Positions 1-8,690 of a stretch of DNA of 40,395 nucleotides are shown here, piece after piece; the stretch's first letter is position 1, and every line of letters starts with the position of its first letter. The translations under genes were made by a program, and so were the position numbers. Source of the DNA: Clostridia bacterium (lineage in GTDB: Bacteria; Bacillota; Clostridia; UBA1381); NCBI GenBank assembly GCA_017551095.1, contig JAFZMQ010000036.1, positions 1 through 40,395 of the forward strand, in the 5' to 3' direction. Below the pieces are notes generated by a model. That model did not search any database and was not told the DNA's origin. It worked only from the letters and a program-made list of their open reading frames with translations.

Positions 1-3000
1 ATTATGGTGCAATAGCCACGGTGAGCAATTGCTATAATGGAGGAAAAGTGACTGGAAACACTATTTCCGGAGGAATCGTTGGAGATAATTACGCTCTGGA
101 AGGCGGGTCAGTGCAGGTATTAAGGTGCAGGAACACAGCTCCAATAAACAGCGATGTAGGATTTTACATTGGCGGTTTAGTCGGCTGGAATATTGCTTCT
201 GGCGGCGGTTCTACTTCTATTATTAGTGACAGCTATAATACAGGTAAAGTTAAACATCCAAATGTGGGTAGGGTAGGAAGCTTAGTTGGCGAAAATTATG
301 CGATGGGCGGAATAGCAACTATCAGCAATTGCTATACAACAGGAGAGATCAGCGGTAGTATGATTGGATATAATTATGCCGACTACGACGATGAGTCTGA
401 CGGTACGGCAACAATTGAAAACTGTTACTATCTTTTAGGTTGTATAGATGTGGCTGATTCATATTGTACGGCATTAACCGATACACAAATGCGTAATAAA
501 GACTCCTTTGACGGATTTGATTTTGAATCGGTATGGACAATGGACGGAAATCCTGATTACCCATATCCCGAGCTTATTGGTATGGTGCATGGAGGCGGAT
601 CTACCGAGTCGGAAGAGCCCAATGATGTTTGGGACGGAAGCATAGCAGATGGCTTTGAATGCGGAACAGGAACAGAATCTGACCCGTACATCATTAAAAC
701 CGCACCTCAACTTGCGTATCTTGCACAATCGGTAAATGAGGGTACGCCATCTTTAACATTTCAGTACATAAAAATTGCGAATGATATTGTTTTAAATACT
801 CATGATATGTTTGCCTATGATGAAGACGGCAATATAACTGGTGCGGCAAAAGGTAAAACACCAAATGAATGGACTGCAATCGGAAGTACTGATGAACCCA
901 ATGTTTCAAGTCAGAATATACTGTTCTTTGGTATATTTGACGGAGACAATCACGAAGTAAAGGGTATTTACATAAATAAGTCTGGTAGCAAAAGTGATCA
1001 GGGGCTTTTTGGACTTTGCGATGGTGCTGTAATAAAAAATGTCGGTGTAACAGATGGATATATTTGTGGCAATGAAAATGTCGGCGGTGTTGTTGGATAT
1101 AATTTTGCCACATCTGTAGAGAACTGTTATAACACAGCTACGGTAATAGGCAGTGGCAGTGTCGGCGGCATTGTAGGATATAATGAAGCACCACCGCACG
1201 GTGACGCTATTTTAAATGGCTGTTACAACACAGGCAGGGTAATAGGCAGAGGCAGTGTCGGTGGCGTTGTAGGACGTAATTATGCATACGAGTCCGGTAT
1301 GGCTGTAACATTAAAAAATTGTTACAATACTGGCAACGTAACAGGTGAAGGTGTGGTAGGTGGCGTTGCGGGAAGTTTTGAGGCGGATTCCGGCAAAATT
1401 TTAAGCTGCTATAACTTAGGCAATATATCTGGAAATGAATTTATCGGAGGTATTGTAGGATTTCATTCTGACTTTGGCGGAGCAACGGAAATAGAAGATT
1501 GCTATAACACAGGAAATGTCATAGGGAATACTTATGTAGCTGGCGTTTTAGGGCGTGGTGATGAATATGGCATCACCAAAATAGGGAGATGTTATAATAC
1601 GGGCACAATAACAAGCAAATATGATCATGCTGGTGGCATTGTAGGATTATTTGACGTACTCAGCTCAGATCAGGAAAAACCAGCAATTGGGGACTTCGTA
1701 ACTATTGAATACTGCTATAATACAGGCAGCATAAAAGGCAATGATTTTGTTGGCGACGTTGCGGGAAGTTGTCCAAATGTAAAAAACAGTTATAATACAG
1801 GAAATATAATTGGCAATGATTCTGTTGGGGGCGTTGCAGGGTTGACAACAGCAAAAAACTGCTACAATACAGGTGTAATAAACGGCAGCAGTTTCCTTGT
1901 AGATGCTATCACAGGTCTGGGATCTGAAAACTGCTATTATCTTGACAGCTGTATAGAGACGAATATAACCAACGAACCTACGGCATTGACAAGTTTACAA
2001 ATGAAACAGCTGTCCTCGTTTACTGGGTTTGACTTTGATACAGTATGGACAATGGACGGAAATCCCGATTATCCATATCCGGAGCTTACTGGAATGGAAT
2101 ATATTGGTGACTTTATTGTTGATCCGCCGGAAGAGCCGCATCTTACAGGAACAGTTACCCTGCCGGACGGCATAACTGCACCGGAAGGCGGCGTTAGCGT
2201 TACTCTATGGCTTAGTTACTTCTACGGCGGTGGCGGCAGTGGTCATCCCAGTAGCGGTGGCGGTGGCGGTGGTGGTACTCCTGACAATCCCAGCGGCGAA
2301 AGTGCTACTGTTATTGCACCTATTACTTATGAAGCAGGATACAGCGGAGCACTTTATATGGCAGATCATCCTGACACAATAAATCCGAATTGGTATAATA
2401 ACGACTGCGACAAAGTCGAAAAGGAAATAGTTACCGAAATTCTTATACCCGAAGGACAAAGCAGCGGTACATATTCAATACCGTTAGAAAGTAGATTTGA
2501 CAGTAATTACGGTTATTTCCGTTACGGATACCAAACCGATAGCAGTGACTATTTTGGCGGCGGTAGCGGAAGTGCGAAGATTAACCTTAGCGACAACACT
2601 ATCGGGAACATAAAACTTTCAAATATTGTCCCGAAAATAGTCATTAAAGGAACTGTTACTCTTCCTCCTCACAACGAGGACATCACTTATACCGTTTATG
2701 CAGAATTAAACCGTGAAATTTACGATAATGAAATACACCGTGAGGAAGCATATAAATGCGAGGTTACCGCTACGGCAGGTGTGACCGAGTCGGAATATGA
2801 GATTCCCGTAAAGCAAGGCGGTGACTACTATGTTTACATTGTATTTGAAAATCGGGAATTTGTACGGCAGGAACGAGAAGTCCTTAACCTTACAAAAACA
2901 GCAGAAGTGAATTTTGCGGATTTTGAAAATTCTGATAAATACAAGGGTACAATATACATCCCATCTGAGTTAGCTGCTCAAATGCTCTCTGATGAAAAAA

Positions 3001-3674
3001 TTCTGGGAACATTATACCTACAAAGCATCGAAGCACCTTATTATGCTATTATGGATACTGCCGACTTTAATATTACAGTGCAAAATAACGGATTTGAATT
3101 TGAACTTATAAACGATACACCTTTAAAAGATGTTATTGTATGTTTCCGTCCACGTTTCCGCACAGATATTGGTATGGTGGGCTATATGAGAGGAAATTAC
3201 AAGAACAATAATGAGGTTGCTCATCTTACGCGTTATGCAACAGTTTTAAACGGCGGACTTTCAAACATACTTATAAATCTTGAAGACAGACCAATTGACA
3301 GTATTTCAGGAAATCCTCTGACATTATCTGTTGGCGAGCAGGCAAATTTGAATGTTGCAACAGAGCCTAAAAATACAACTGATTTATGTATCGAGTATGA
3401 ATCGCTCAATCCCGAAATTGCAACCGTTGATAAGAGCGGTAATGTTACGGCAATTACAGACGGAACGGCAAAAATACAATGCACTATTCCGTATAGGAAT
3501 AGCAACAACAAATTTACCGTTACTGTAAATGTCGGAACTTCTACTGCCCATACCGACGAATTTGTAATTGGCGACTTGAACGGCGACGGCAGGGTTACAG
3601 CACTTGACAACATCATTTTGGCACGGCATTTGGCAGGTTGGAAAGGATATGAAACTTTGCCATACAAGCAGTAA
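1..3674 (+). CDS. Large secreted GLUG-repeat protein with Ig-like domain and half dockerin (5' end outside window)
   Basis: The reading frame (first full codon at base 3) is already inside a repeat at the left edge, so the start, and any signal peptide, lies outside the window; the GTG at 21 is internal. Two GLUG-repeat modules are visible, built from units like CYNTGNVTG-x-VGGVVG. The first ends near base 590 and the second runs from about 650 to 2100. Each closes with the same cap (VWTMDGNPDYPYPEL). A Gly/Ser-rich linker (about 2225-2300) follows, then domains starting GTVTLP or GTIYIP (about 2140, 2650 and 2945), a BIG2-like Ig domain (about 3290-3535), and one dockerin-like EF-hand (GDLNGDGRVTALDNIILARH) near the C-terminus. 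GLUG repeats form beta-helices in surface and adhesin proteins. A binding or adhesion role at the cell surface or in a cellulosome-like complex is inferred. A normal type I dockerin has two such repeats; only one is present here. Confidence 0.85.
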   Translation, partial: YGAIATVSNCYNGGKVTGNTISGGIVGDNYALEGGSVQVLRCRNTAPINSDVGFYIGGLVGWNIASGGGSTSIISDSYNTGKVKHPNVGRVGSLVGENYAMGGIATISNCYTTGEISGSMIGYNYADYDDESDGTATIENCYYLLGCIDVADSYCTALTDTQMRNKDSFDGFDFESVWTMDGNPDYPYPELIGMVHGGGSTESEEPNDVWDGSIADGFECGTGTESDPYIIKTAPQLAYLAQSVNEGTPSLTFQYIKIANDIVLNTHDMFAYDEDGNITGAAKGKTPNEWTAIGSTDEPNVSSQNILFFGIFDGDNHEVKGIYINKSGSKSDQGLFGLCDGAVIKNVGVTDGYICGNENVGGVVGYNFATSVENCYNTATVIGSGSVGGIVGYNEAPPHGDAILNGCYNTGRVIGRGSVGGVVGRNYAYESGMAVTLKNCYNTGNVTGEGVVGGVAGSFEADSGKILSCYNLGNISGNEFIGGIVGFHSDFGGATEIEDCYNTGNVIGNTYVAGVLGRGDEYGITKIGRCYNTGTITSKYDHAGGIVGLFDVLSSDQEKPAIGDFVTIEYCYNTGSIKGNDFVGDVAGSCPNVKNSYNTGNIIGNDSVGGVAGLTTAKNCYNTGVINGSSFLVDAITGLGSENCYYLDSCIETNITNEPTALTSLQMKQLSSFTGFDFDTVWTMDGNPDYPYPELTGMEYIGDFIVDPPEEPHLTGTVTLPDGITAPEGGVSVTLWLSYFYGGGGSGHPSSGGGGGGGTPDNPSGESATVIAPITYEAGYSGALYMADHPDTINPNWYNNDCDKVEKEIVTEILIPEGQSSGTYSIPLESRFDSNYGYFRYGYQTDSSDYFGGGSGSAKINLSDNTIGNIKLSNIVPKIVIKGTVTLPPHNEDITYTVYAELNREIYDNEIHREEAYKCEVTATAGVTESEYEIPVKQGGDYYVYIVFENREFVRQEREVLNLTKTAEVNFADFENSDKYKGTIYIPSELAAQMLSDEKILGTLYLQSIEAPYYAIMDTADFNITVQNNGFEFELINDTPLKDVIVCFRPRFRTDIGMVGYMRGNYKNNNEVAHLTRYATVLNGGLSNILINLEDRPIDSISGNPLTLSVGEQANLNVATEPKNTTDLCIEYESLNPEIATVDKSGNVTAITDGTAKIQCTIPYRNSNNKFTVTVNVGTSTAHTDEFVIGDLNGDGRVTALDNIILARHLAGWKGYETLPYKQ
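531..580 (+). repeat. Cap repeat, copy 1, of the GLUG module
   Basis: This 50-nt stretch encodes VWTMDGNPDYPYPELIG and matches the copy at 2043-2092 at 46 of 50 positions. It closes the first GLUG module. Near-identity at DNA level suggests recent intragenic duplication or gene conversion. Confidence 0.8.
2043..2092 (+). repeat. Cap repeat, copy 2, of the GLUG module
   Basis: Second copy of the 50-nt cap, encoding VWTMDGNPDYPYPELTG, at the end of the second GLUG module. It differs from the copy at 531-580 at four positions, three of them silent. Confidence 0.8.
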
Positions 3675-3703
3675 AAAAAGGGCTTATATAAAAGCCCTTT
3701 TTT
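3674..3703. terminator. Bidirectional rho-independent terminator
   Basis: A GGGCTT/AAGCCC stem with a short AT loop is flanked by an A-tract on the left and a T-tract on the right. It lies between the stop of the surface protein and the stop of the convergent DUF2344 gene, so it can serve both. Confidence 0.85.
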
Positions 3704-3704
3704 G

Positions 3705-4364
3705 TTACAGTATTTCCCTATCATTTGCCAAAATTTTTACTCTATGTGAGCAGGAAAAGGTAATTTTTAGTCCTTTTGAATATTTCTCCATAGCCAAAAG
3801 CACCGTTTCGCCCTTTAAATTATAGTCATTTCCCGCCGCAATACACATATTTACCGTCATTTTTGTTTTATCAATTTTTTCAGCAAAAAAATCATATATA
3901 TACGGGCGTATATCCGATTCCTTTTCACCGCTTTTCGTCTTTTTCATAACAACAAGGGAATTATTTTTCATAAACTCTTTATCATCAAAAAGACTTGTGT
4001 CATTACACTCGATTTCGGTTTTATAAACCACTTTATTTATTTTAGCAAAATCGGTTTCCTTGCCGTCAAGCTTTTTTACCGCCAAAACCGAAATCCCCTT
4101 TGGAAAGGCAGAATTAAGCCGTTCTTTTACTTCCTCCTCGCTATAATCCTCCGAAAAACCGATTTTCATATACTCAGTTTCCGAGGTCACTCCTACCGAA
4201 AGAGGCATAGCAATCGTCATTATGGGGTGCGGATTAAATCCGGATGTATACGCCATATTTAGTCCGCTCCGTCTTGCAGTGCGGTAAAACGTACGCATAA
4301 AATCAAGATGCGAAATATACCGAACACGCTCATCTTCCGAATATTTTATTATATAATTACTCAC
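3705..4364 (-). CDS. DUF2344 / TIGR03936 radical-SAM-linked protein
   Basis: A 219-aa protein of the DUF2344 family (TIGR03936, radical SAM-linked). The family signature is the N-terminal YIIKYSEDERVRYISHLDFM, followed by a conserved R-A-R-R-S-G and a F-N-P-H-P segment near residue 45. The biochemical role is not established; members are nearly always coupled or fused to a TIGR03960 radical SAM protein, as here. I chose the GTG at 4364 because an AGGTG ribosome binding site lies just upstream and this gives the usual family N-terminus. A TTG at 4382 in the same frame would add six residues. The start overlaps the end of the upstream radical SAM gene by 8 nt, so translation is probably coupled. 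Confidence 0.85.
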   Translation of the reverse strand: MSNYIIKYSEDERVRYISHLDFMRTFYRTARRSGLNMAYTSGFNPHPIMTIAMPLSVGVTSETEYMKIGFSEDYSEEEVKERLNSAFPKGISVLAVKKLDGKETDFAKINKVVYKTEIECNDTSLFDDKEFMKNNSLVVMKKTKSGEKESDIRPYIYDFFAEKIDKTKMTVNMCIAAGNDYNLKGETVLLAMEKYSKGLKITFSCSHRVKILANDREIL

Positions 4365-6198
4365 AGCACACACCTGCCCCAAAGGCTCTCATACCGCAAC
4401 CTGAACATTTTTCTCTGCAATTCGGTGTGGTTTGGGCACTTTTTGCCTTTTCATTCTCACGCATAAAAAACTCTTTTGTTATTCCGATATCTATATGCTC
4501 CCAGGGCAAAATCTCGTCATATGCCCGTTCACGCAAATACCAATCAGGATCAATTCCGCAGGTTTTGAAAGCTTTTAGCCACTCGTCAAATTTATACTGC
4601 TCGTCCCAGCTATCAAACTTACATCCGTTTTTAACCGCCTCGATAATGGCAGGTAAAAGACGCCTGTCACCTCTTGCGAATACACCCTCTAAATAGCTTG
4701 TTTTATTATCATGCCATATATAGCGTATCTGTTTTGCATTTATAGCCTTTTTTAAAATGTCCTGTTTTCGCACAATTTCCTGCCTTGTATCCTGTTTTGA
4801 CCATTGAAATGCAGTAAAAGGCTTTGGAATAAAGCTCGATGTACTAACCGTTATATTGATGTTTTTTGCACGGCTTTCTTTTGGAATTGAAAAATATTCG
4901 CCCAAGATATTTTTTGAAAGCTCTGCAATTCCTAAAACGTCCTCATCAGTTTCGGACGGCAGTCCTATCATAAAATAGAGCTTAACATTAGTCCAGCCAC
5001 CTAAAAACAGCATTTTTGCAGAGGTTAAAACATTTTCTTCCGTTATGTTTTTATTTATAACATCACGAAGCCTCTGTGTTCCTGCCTCTGGTGCAAATGT
5101 GATACCGCTTTTTCTCACCTTTTGCACTTTATCCATAAGCTCTAACGAAAAATTGTCAATACGAAGCGACGGGAGCGACAAGCCTATCTTCTTTTCCTCT
5201 GTGATTTTAAGAAGATTATCTGTTAGTTCTCGTAGTTCTGTATAATCGCTCGTACTGAGTGAAGAAAGCGAAATCTCATCATATCCGCTGCACCCTAAAA
5301 GCTTATCTGCGAGTTCTGTAAGCGTTTCATAGCTTCTGTTCCGTGCCGGGCGGTATGCATATCCCGCCTCACAAAAACGGCAGCCCCTTATGCAGCCACG
5401 CATCACTTCCAGCATAACACGGTCATGCACGACCTCGCCAAACGGCACAACAAGCGTTTCCGGAGTATATGCCTTGTCAAAATCCTGCATTATAGTCTTT
5501 CTTATTTTCGGCTTTGCACAATCCTCATTCGGAGTTATGCTTTTTATGGTATTGTCGCTGTTATATTCGACATCATAAAAGGACGGCACATAAATCCCGT
5601 CAAGCTTTGCAATAGCCCGTAAATAGTCTTTTTTGCACTTTTTCCCGCTTTTCTTCCATTTTATGTATTCTTCGGTTATGAGGTTTATTGTTTCTTCGCC
5701 CTCTCCAAGCATAAAAAAGTCAAAAATTTCTGCAATAGGCTCGGCATTATATGCACAAAGTCCGCCGCCGCATATTATAGGAAAGCTCTCATCTCTATCC
5801 TTTGCCAAAAGCGGAATATCCGAAAGGTTAAGCATATTTAAAACATTTGAATAGCAAAGCTCATATCCCAAGGTAAAGCCCAGAATGTCAAACTTATCCG
5901 CATCATCGCCCGTTTCCAAAGAGAAAAGCTTCATATCCCGCTTACGCATCTCTTCCTCCATATCAACCCAAGGGGCAAAAATGCGTTCGCAATAGGTATC
6001 AGGACGCTCATTTAAGGTATGATAAAGAATTTTCATACCTAAGTTGGACATTGCTATTTCATATACATCAGGAAAGCAAAAACCGAACCTACAATCTACC
6101 GAATTTTTGTCCTTTACGATGCTATTAAGCTCTCCGCCTGTGTATCTTGTCGGCTTTTGTACTTTCATTAAGATTTTGTCTTTTTCCGTATATGCCAT
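4357..6198 (-). CDS. TIGR03960-family B12-binding-like radical SAM protein
   Basis: A 613-aa protein of the TIGR03960 / YgiQ-like radical SAM group. The N-terminal third resembles a cobalamin-binding fold (GLCAYNAEPIAEIFDFFMLGEGEE). The radical SAM cluster site C-x3-C-x2-C lies at about residues 268-275 in RGCIRGCRFCEAGY. The last 20 residues carry a Cys-rich tail (CREKCSGCG ... GVCCE) that could hold a second Fe-S cluster. The substrate is unknown; families linked to DUF2344 have been suspected of RNA or ribosome modification because they often sit beside RNase G and ribosomal protein genes. Here those neighbours are absent. The gene lies downstream of gerW behind a clear terminator and overlaps the DUF2344 gene by 8 nt. 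Confidence 0.88.
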   Translation of the reverse strand: MAYTEKDKILMKVQKPTRYTGGELNSIVKDKNSVDCRFGFCFPDVYEIAMSNLGMKILYHTLNERPDTYCERIFAPWVDMEEEMRKRDMKLFSLETGDDADKFDILGFTLGYELCYSNVLNMLNLSDIPLLAKDRDESFPIICGGGLCAYNAEPIAEIFDFFMLGEGEETINLITEEYIKWKKSGKKCKKDYLRAIAKLDGIYVPSFYDVEYNSDNTIKSITPNEDCAKPKIRKTIMQDFDKAYTPETLVVPFGEVVHDRVMLEVMRGCIRGCRFCEAGYAYRPARNRSYETLTELADKLLGCSGYDEISLSSLSTSDYTELRELTDNLLKITEEKKIGLSLPSLRIDNFSLELMDKVQKVRKSGITFAPEAGTQRLRDVINKNITEENVLTSAKMLFLGGWTNVKLYFMIGLPSETDEDVLGIAELSKNILGEYFSIPKESRAKNINITVSTSSFIPKPFTAFQWSKQDTRQEIVRKQDILKKAINAKQIRYIWHDNKTSYLEGVFARGDRRLLPAIIEAVKNGCKFDSWDEQYKFDEWLKAFKTCGIDPDWYLRERAYDEILPWEHIDIGITKEFFMRENEKAKSAQTTPNCREKCSGCGMRAFGAGVCCE

Positions 6199-6210
6199 TT
6201 GTTTTCTCCT

Positions 6211-6243
6211 AAAAATTCAGGACAGAGTTAGGTCTGTCCTGAA
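6211..6243 (-). terminator. Terminator of the M50-scpAB-gerW operon
   Basis: An 11-bp perfect stem (TTCAGGACAGA / TCTGTCCTGAA) with a 6-nt loop is followed on the minus strand by five T residues. It lies directly after the gerW stop and separates that operon from the radical SAM gene. Confidence 0.88.
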
Positions 6244-6247
6244 CAAT

Positions 6248-6715
6248 TTATTCTGCAATATCAACAAACTGTGCCGTATTCTTTTCGGGTTTTGCGTCCT
6301 CTTTTTTCTTTGAACGCCCACCGACAAACTTGTCAATTGCTCCCGAAACCGCACCGTTTACCTTATCAACCATTTCAGGCACTATATCGATAATTTTGTC
6401 AACAGGTGTCACCTTGTCGCTTATCGGAAGAAGTTTAATATTACCTCCGCCGACAATCAAAAACGCAATTGGCTTAACATTTGCTCCGCCTCCGCAGCCG
6501 CCGCCGAACATTGGCTCTGTCGGTGCAATCGAGTCATTTTTTTGGGCAAACTGCGTTCCTCCTGCACCAAAACCGAAGCTTACTGTCGAAATAGGAATAA
6601 TTACGGTGCCGTCAGGCGTGTTTACAGCGTCGCCTACAATGGTATTTACATCTACCATTGCTTTAATATTGCCCATGGCGGTATCCATAAGCCCTTGAAT
6701 AGGATGTTCAGACAT
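6248..6715 (-). CDS. gerW: GerW/YtfJ family sporulation protein
   Basis: A 155-aa protein of the GerW (YtfJ) family, a forespore protein needed for normal spore germination in Bacillus. The signature is visible: PIQGLMDTAMGNIKAMVDVNTIVGDAV, then TVIIPISTVSFGFGAGG and the glycine-rich FGGGCGGGANVKPIAFL. The C-terminal 25 residues are charged and poorly conserved. The start is an ATG 3 nt after the upstream YtfI-like gene, in the ytfI-ytfJ order also seen in Bacillus. Co-transcription with scpA and scpB is likely, given the short gaps. Its presence is one of two direct signs in this window that the organism forms endospores. Confidence 0.9.
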   Translation of the reverse strand: MSEHPIQGLMDTAMGNIKAMVDVNTIVGDAVNTPDGTVIIPISTVSFGFGAGGTQFAQKNDSIAPTEPMFGGGCGGGANVKPIAFLIVGGGNIKLLPISDKVTPVDKIIDIVPEMVDKVNGAVSGAIDKFVGGRSKKKEDAKPEKNTAQFVDIAE

Positions 6716-6718
6716 AGT

Positions 6719-7333
6719 TTATTTTCTCCCTTCTTTTTTGATTTTTCTGTATATTCTAAGTACATTGAACGCGATAATCATAATATGCACAGTTTTAATA
6801 TGCAATATACAACAAAGATGGTTATAAAAGCACTTTTTTTCAAAATTTGGATTAAGATTTACTTCCATATTGCGAAGTTTTGAATTATTATGAATTACTC
6901 CCAAGACGCTATAAACAAATCCATTATAAAGTCCAGTGAAAATGCCCGTTTGCATTGCGTCATCAAAGCCAAATTCCGACTTTATTTCAATGCTATCAAA
7001 GACCACTGCCCGTTTTGTCATATAGGACAAAACCTTTGCAATATCTTCTTTTATGCTATTAAAAATTCGTATATATTTTTCGAGCTCTTGCTTCTTTTGC
7101 TCAAAGGAAAACGGCTCTTTTTGTGGCTTGTCCCCTTCATTTTCTTCCTTTTCTGATTTTTCTTTTTTATTTTGATTTGGATAGAGTTTATATGTTATAA
7201 ACCCATATTTTAAGATTATTTCGGCATTAGAAGTATCGTATTTTTCATAAGTAACACTGAGCCTTACAGAAATTGAGAGGCAAATTGCGATTGCAAGAAT
7301 CAACACGGCAATTATTATTAAAAAAATCTGCAT
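6719..7333 (-). CDS. DUF2953 (YtfI-like) membrane-anchored protein
   Basis: A 204-aa protein with an N-terminal hydrophobic segment (about residues 2-24), a Lys/Glu-rich low-complexity stretch (about 57-80), and a C-terminal part with FGFDDAMQTGIFTGLYNGFVYSV, typical of DUF2953. The family is unassigned biochemically. In Bacillus the homologue ytfI precedes ytfJ/gerW, as here, which ties it to sporulation by context only. It starts 17 nt downstream of scpB. The protein probably sits in the membrane with its charged domain exposed. Confidence 0.82.
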   Translation of the reverse strand: MQIFLIIIAVLILAIAICLSISVRLSVTYEKYDTSNAEIILKYGFITYKLYPNQNKKEKSEKEENEGDKPQKEPFSFEQKKQELEKYIRIFNSIKEDIAKVLSYMTKRAVVFDSIEIKSEFGFDDAMQTGIFTGLYNGFVYSVLGVIHNNSKLRNMEVNLNPNFEKKCFYNHLCCILHIKTVHIMIIAFNVLRIYRKIKKEGRK

Positions 7334-7350
7334 TTTGCCGCTCCTTTCAT

Positions 7351-7950
7351 CTATTCATCGGCATCTTCCAGGCGTTCCTGACCTTCAATCTGCTTGTTAT
7401 CTATATCCAAGGAAATTTGCTCGTATTCCTCGCCAAACTGTGACATATCAAGAGGCGGCAAATCCTTTGGCGTGGAAAGTCCGAAGCACCTCAAAAAATT
7501 CTGAGTAGTTCTATATAATATAGGTCTTCCCGGTGCATCAAGTCTTCCCGATTCCTCAATAAGACCACGCTCAACTAAGCGATTTACCGCAGCGTCGGAA
7601 TTTACGCCACGGACATATTCAATCTGTCCACGGGTTATCGGCTGTTTATATGCAATAATTGCCAAAACTTCCATAGCCGCATTTGAAAGTGCCTGTCGGC
7701 GTTGTTCGCCTAAAATAAGCTGTATATAATTATAATAATCAGGTCTTGAACAGAGCTGGTAGCCTTCATCAATATCAATTATCGTCATGCCTCGCTCCTC
7801 GGTATCATAATTATACCTCAAAAGCCGCACCGCCTCGACCACCGTATCAATATCTGTTTCTAAAACTGCCGCAAGTTTTGCCGCTTTTACCGGCTCACCT
7901 GCCGCAAAAAGTATTCCCTCTATTGCGTAAGGGATTTTTTCCTTTATCAT
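7351..7950 (-). CDS. scpB: Segregation and condensation protein B
   Basis: A 199-aa ScpB, the winged-helix dimer that binds ScpA and the SMC ATPase to form the chromosome-condensing SMC-ScpAB complex. Family hallmarks are the early IEGILFAAGEPV, the central NAAMEVLAIIAYKQPITRGQIE with VRGVNSDAAV, and the GRPILYRTTQNFLRCFGL segment. The acidic C-terminal tail is short. The ATG overlaps the scpA stop by 4 nt, giving coupled synthesis of the two subunits. The smc gene is not in the window. Confidence 0.95.
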   Translation of the reverse strand: MIKEKIPYAIEGILFAAGEPVKAAKLAAVLETDIDTVVEAVRLLRYNYDTEERGMTIIDIDEGYQLCSRPDYYNYIQLILGEQRRQALSNAAMEVLAIIAYKQPITRGQIEYVRGVNSDAAVNRLVERGLIEESGRLDAPGRPILYRTTQNFLRCFGLSTPKDLPPLDMSQFGEEYEQISLDIDNKQIEGQERLEDADE

Positions 7951-8678
7951 TTTTTACCTCTTTTGTTTTCTTTTAAGATAAAATCATTTTCCTCATCTGA
8001 AAATTCAGCTATAATTTTATTTTGTGAAATCAGTTCCAAGACTGCAAGAAAAATCGCAACAAGCTCGGGCTTTGATTTTGCACCGTCAAAGGCAGATATA
8101 AAGCTAATTCTTTTAGATTTTGAAAACCTTTCCAAAAGCCTTTCCGTCATAGCACTTACCGACACTTTTTCCCTGCCGACTATGCCTGAAAACGCCCGTT
8201 TTTCCGGCTTTGCCGTGCGGATTTTCCGTTGCAGAATAGAACCGAAAGCGTCAATCAGTTCACTGACGTTATGCTTATTGCTATATTCAGGTATCGGAAA
8301 CTTTATATTTTCCTCTTCCTTAAAGAACATATGCCGAGTTGCAAATTCGGTTTTTCTTAGCTCTTTTGACGCTTCTTTATACTGCTGGTATTCTAAAAGT
8401 CGCCTTGCTAAATCTTCCCTCGGGTCTTCCTCCTCTTCCTCCTCGTTTTTAGGAAGAAGCATTTTCGACTTGATATACAAAAGCTGCGCAGCCATTACCA
8501 AAAACTCGCTCGTATTATCAAGCTGCGAATCCTCAATACCGCTGATGGCGTCCAGATACTGTGCCGTAATCTCGACTATCGGTATATCGTAAATGCTCAC
8601 TTTATTTTTTGATATGAGATGCAGGAGAAGGTCCAAAGGTCCTTCAAAACTGTCAAGTTTATATAAAAGTGTGTCCAT
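7947..8678 (-). CDS. scpA: Segregation and condensation protein A
   Basis: A 243-aa ScpA kleisin. The N-terminus YKLDSFEGPLDLLLHLI is diagnostic. It is followed by the helical SMC-neck binding part with EFLVMAAQLLYIKSKMLLP, an acidic patch (EEEEEEDPRE), and a C-terminal winged helix (FLAVLELISQNKI). ScpA bridges the heads of the SMC dimer and recruits ScpB. It lies between the site-2 protease gene (12-nt gap) and scpB (4-nt overlap). Confidence 0.95.
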   Translation of the reverse strand: MDTLLYKLDSFEGPLDLLLHLISKNKVSIYDIPIVEITAQYLDAISGIEDSQLDNTSEFLVMAAQLLYIKSKMLLPKNEEEEEEDPREDLARRLLEYQQYKEASKELRKTEFATRHMFFKEEENIKFPIPEYSNKHNVSELIDAFGSILQRKIRTAKPEKRAFSGIVGREKVSVSAMTERLLERFSKSKRISFISAFDGAKSKPELVAIFLAVLELISQNKIIAEFSDEENDFILKENKRGKK

Positions 8679-8690
8679 TTTTAAGCCCTC

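Noticed and set aside
694-1199. Minus-strand frames inside the surface protein gene
   Set aside because: They are antisense to GLUG repeats, rich in Cys, His and Tyr from repeat complement, and have no ribosome binding site.
2225-2285. GGTGGCGGT run as a tandem DNA repeat
   Set aside because: It is a Gly/Ser-rich linker coded in frame. The period is irregular, so it is not treated as a separate repeat element.
7963-8592. 209-aa plus-strand frame
   Set aside because: It is the complement of scpA, which is a certain gene. Its Ser/Phe-rich composition is typical of a shadow.
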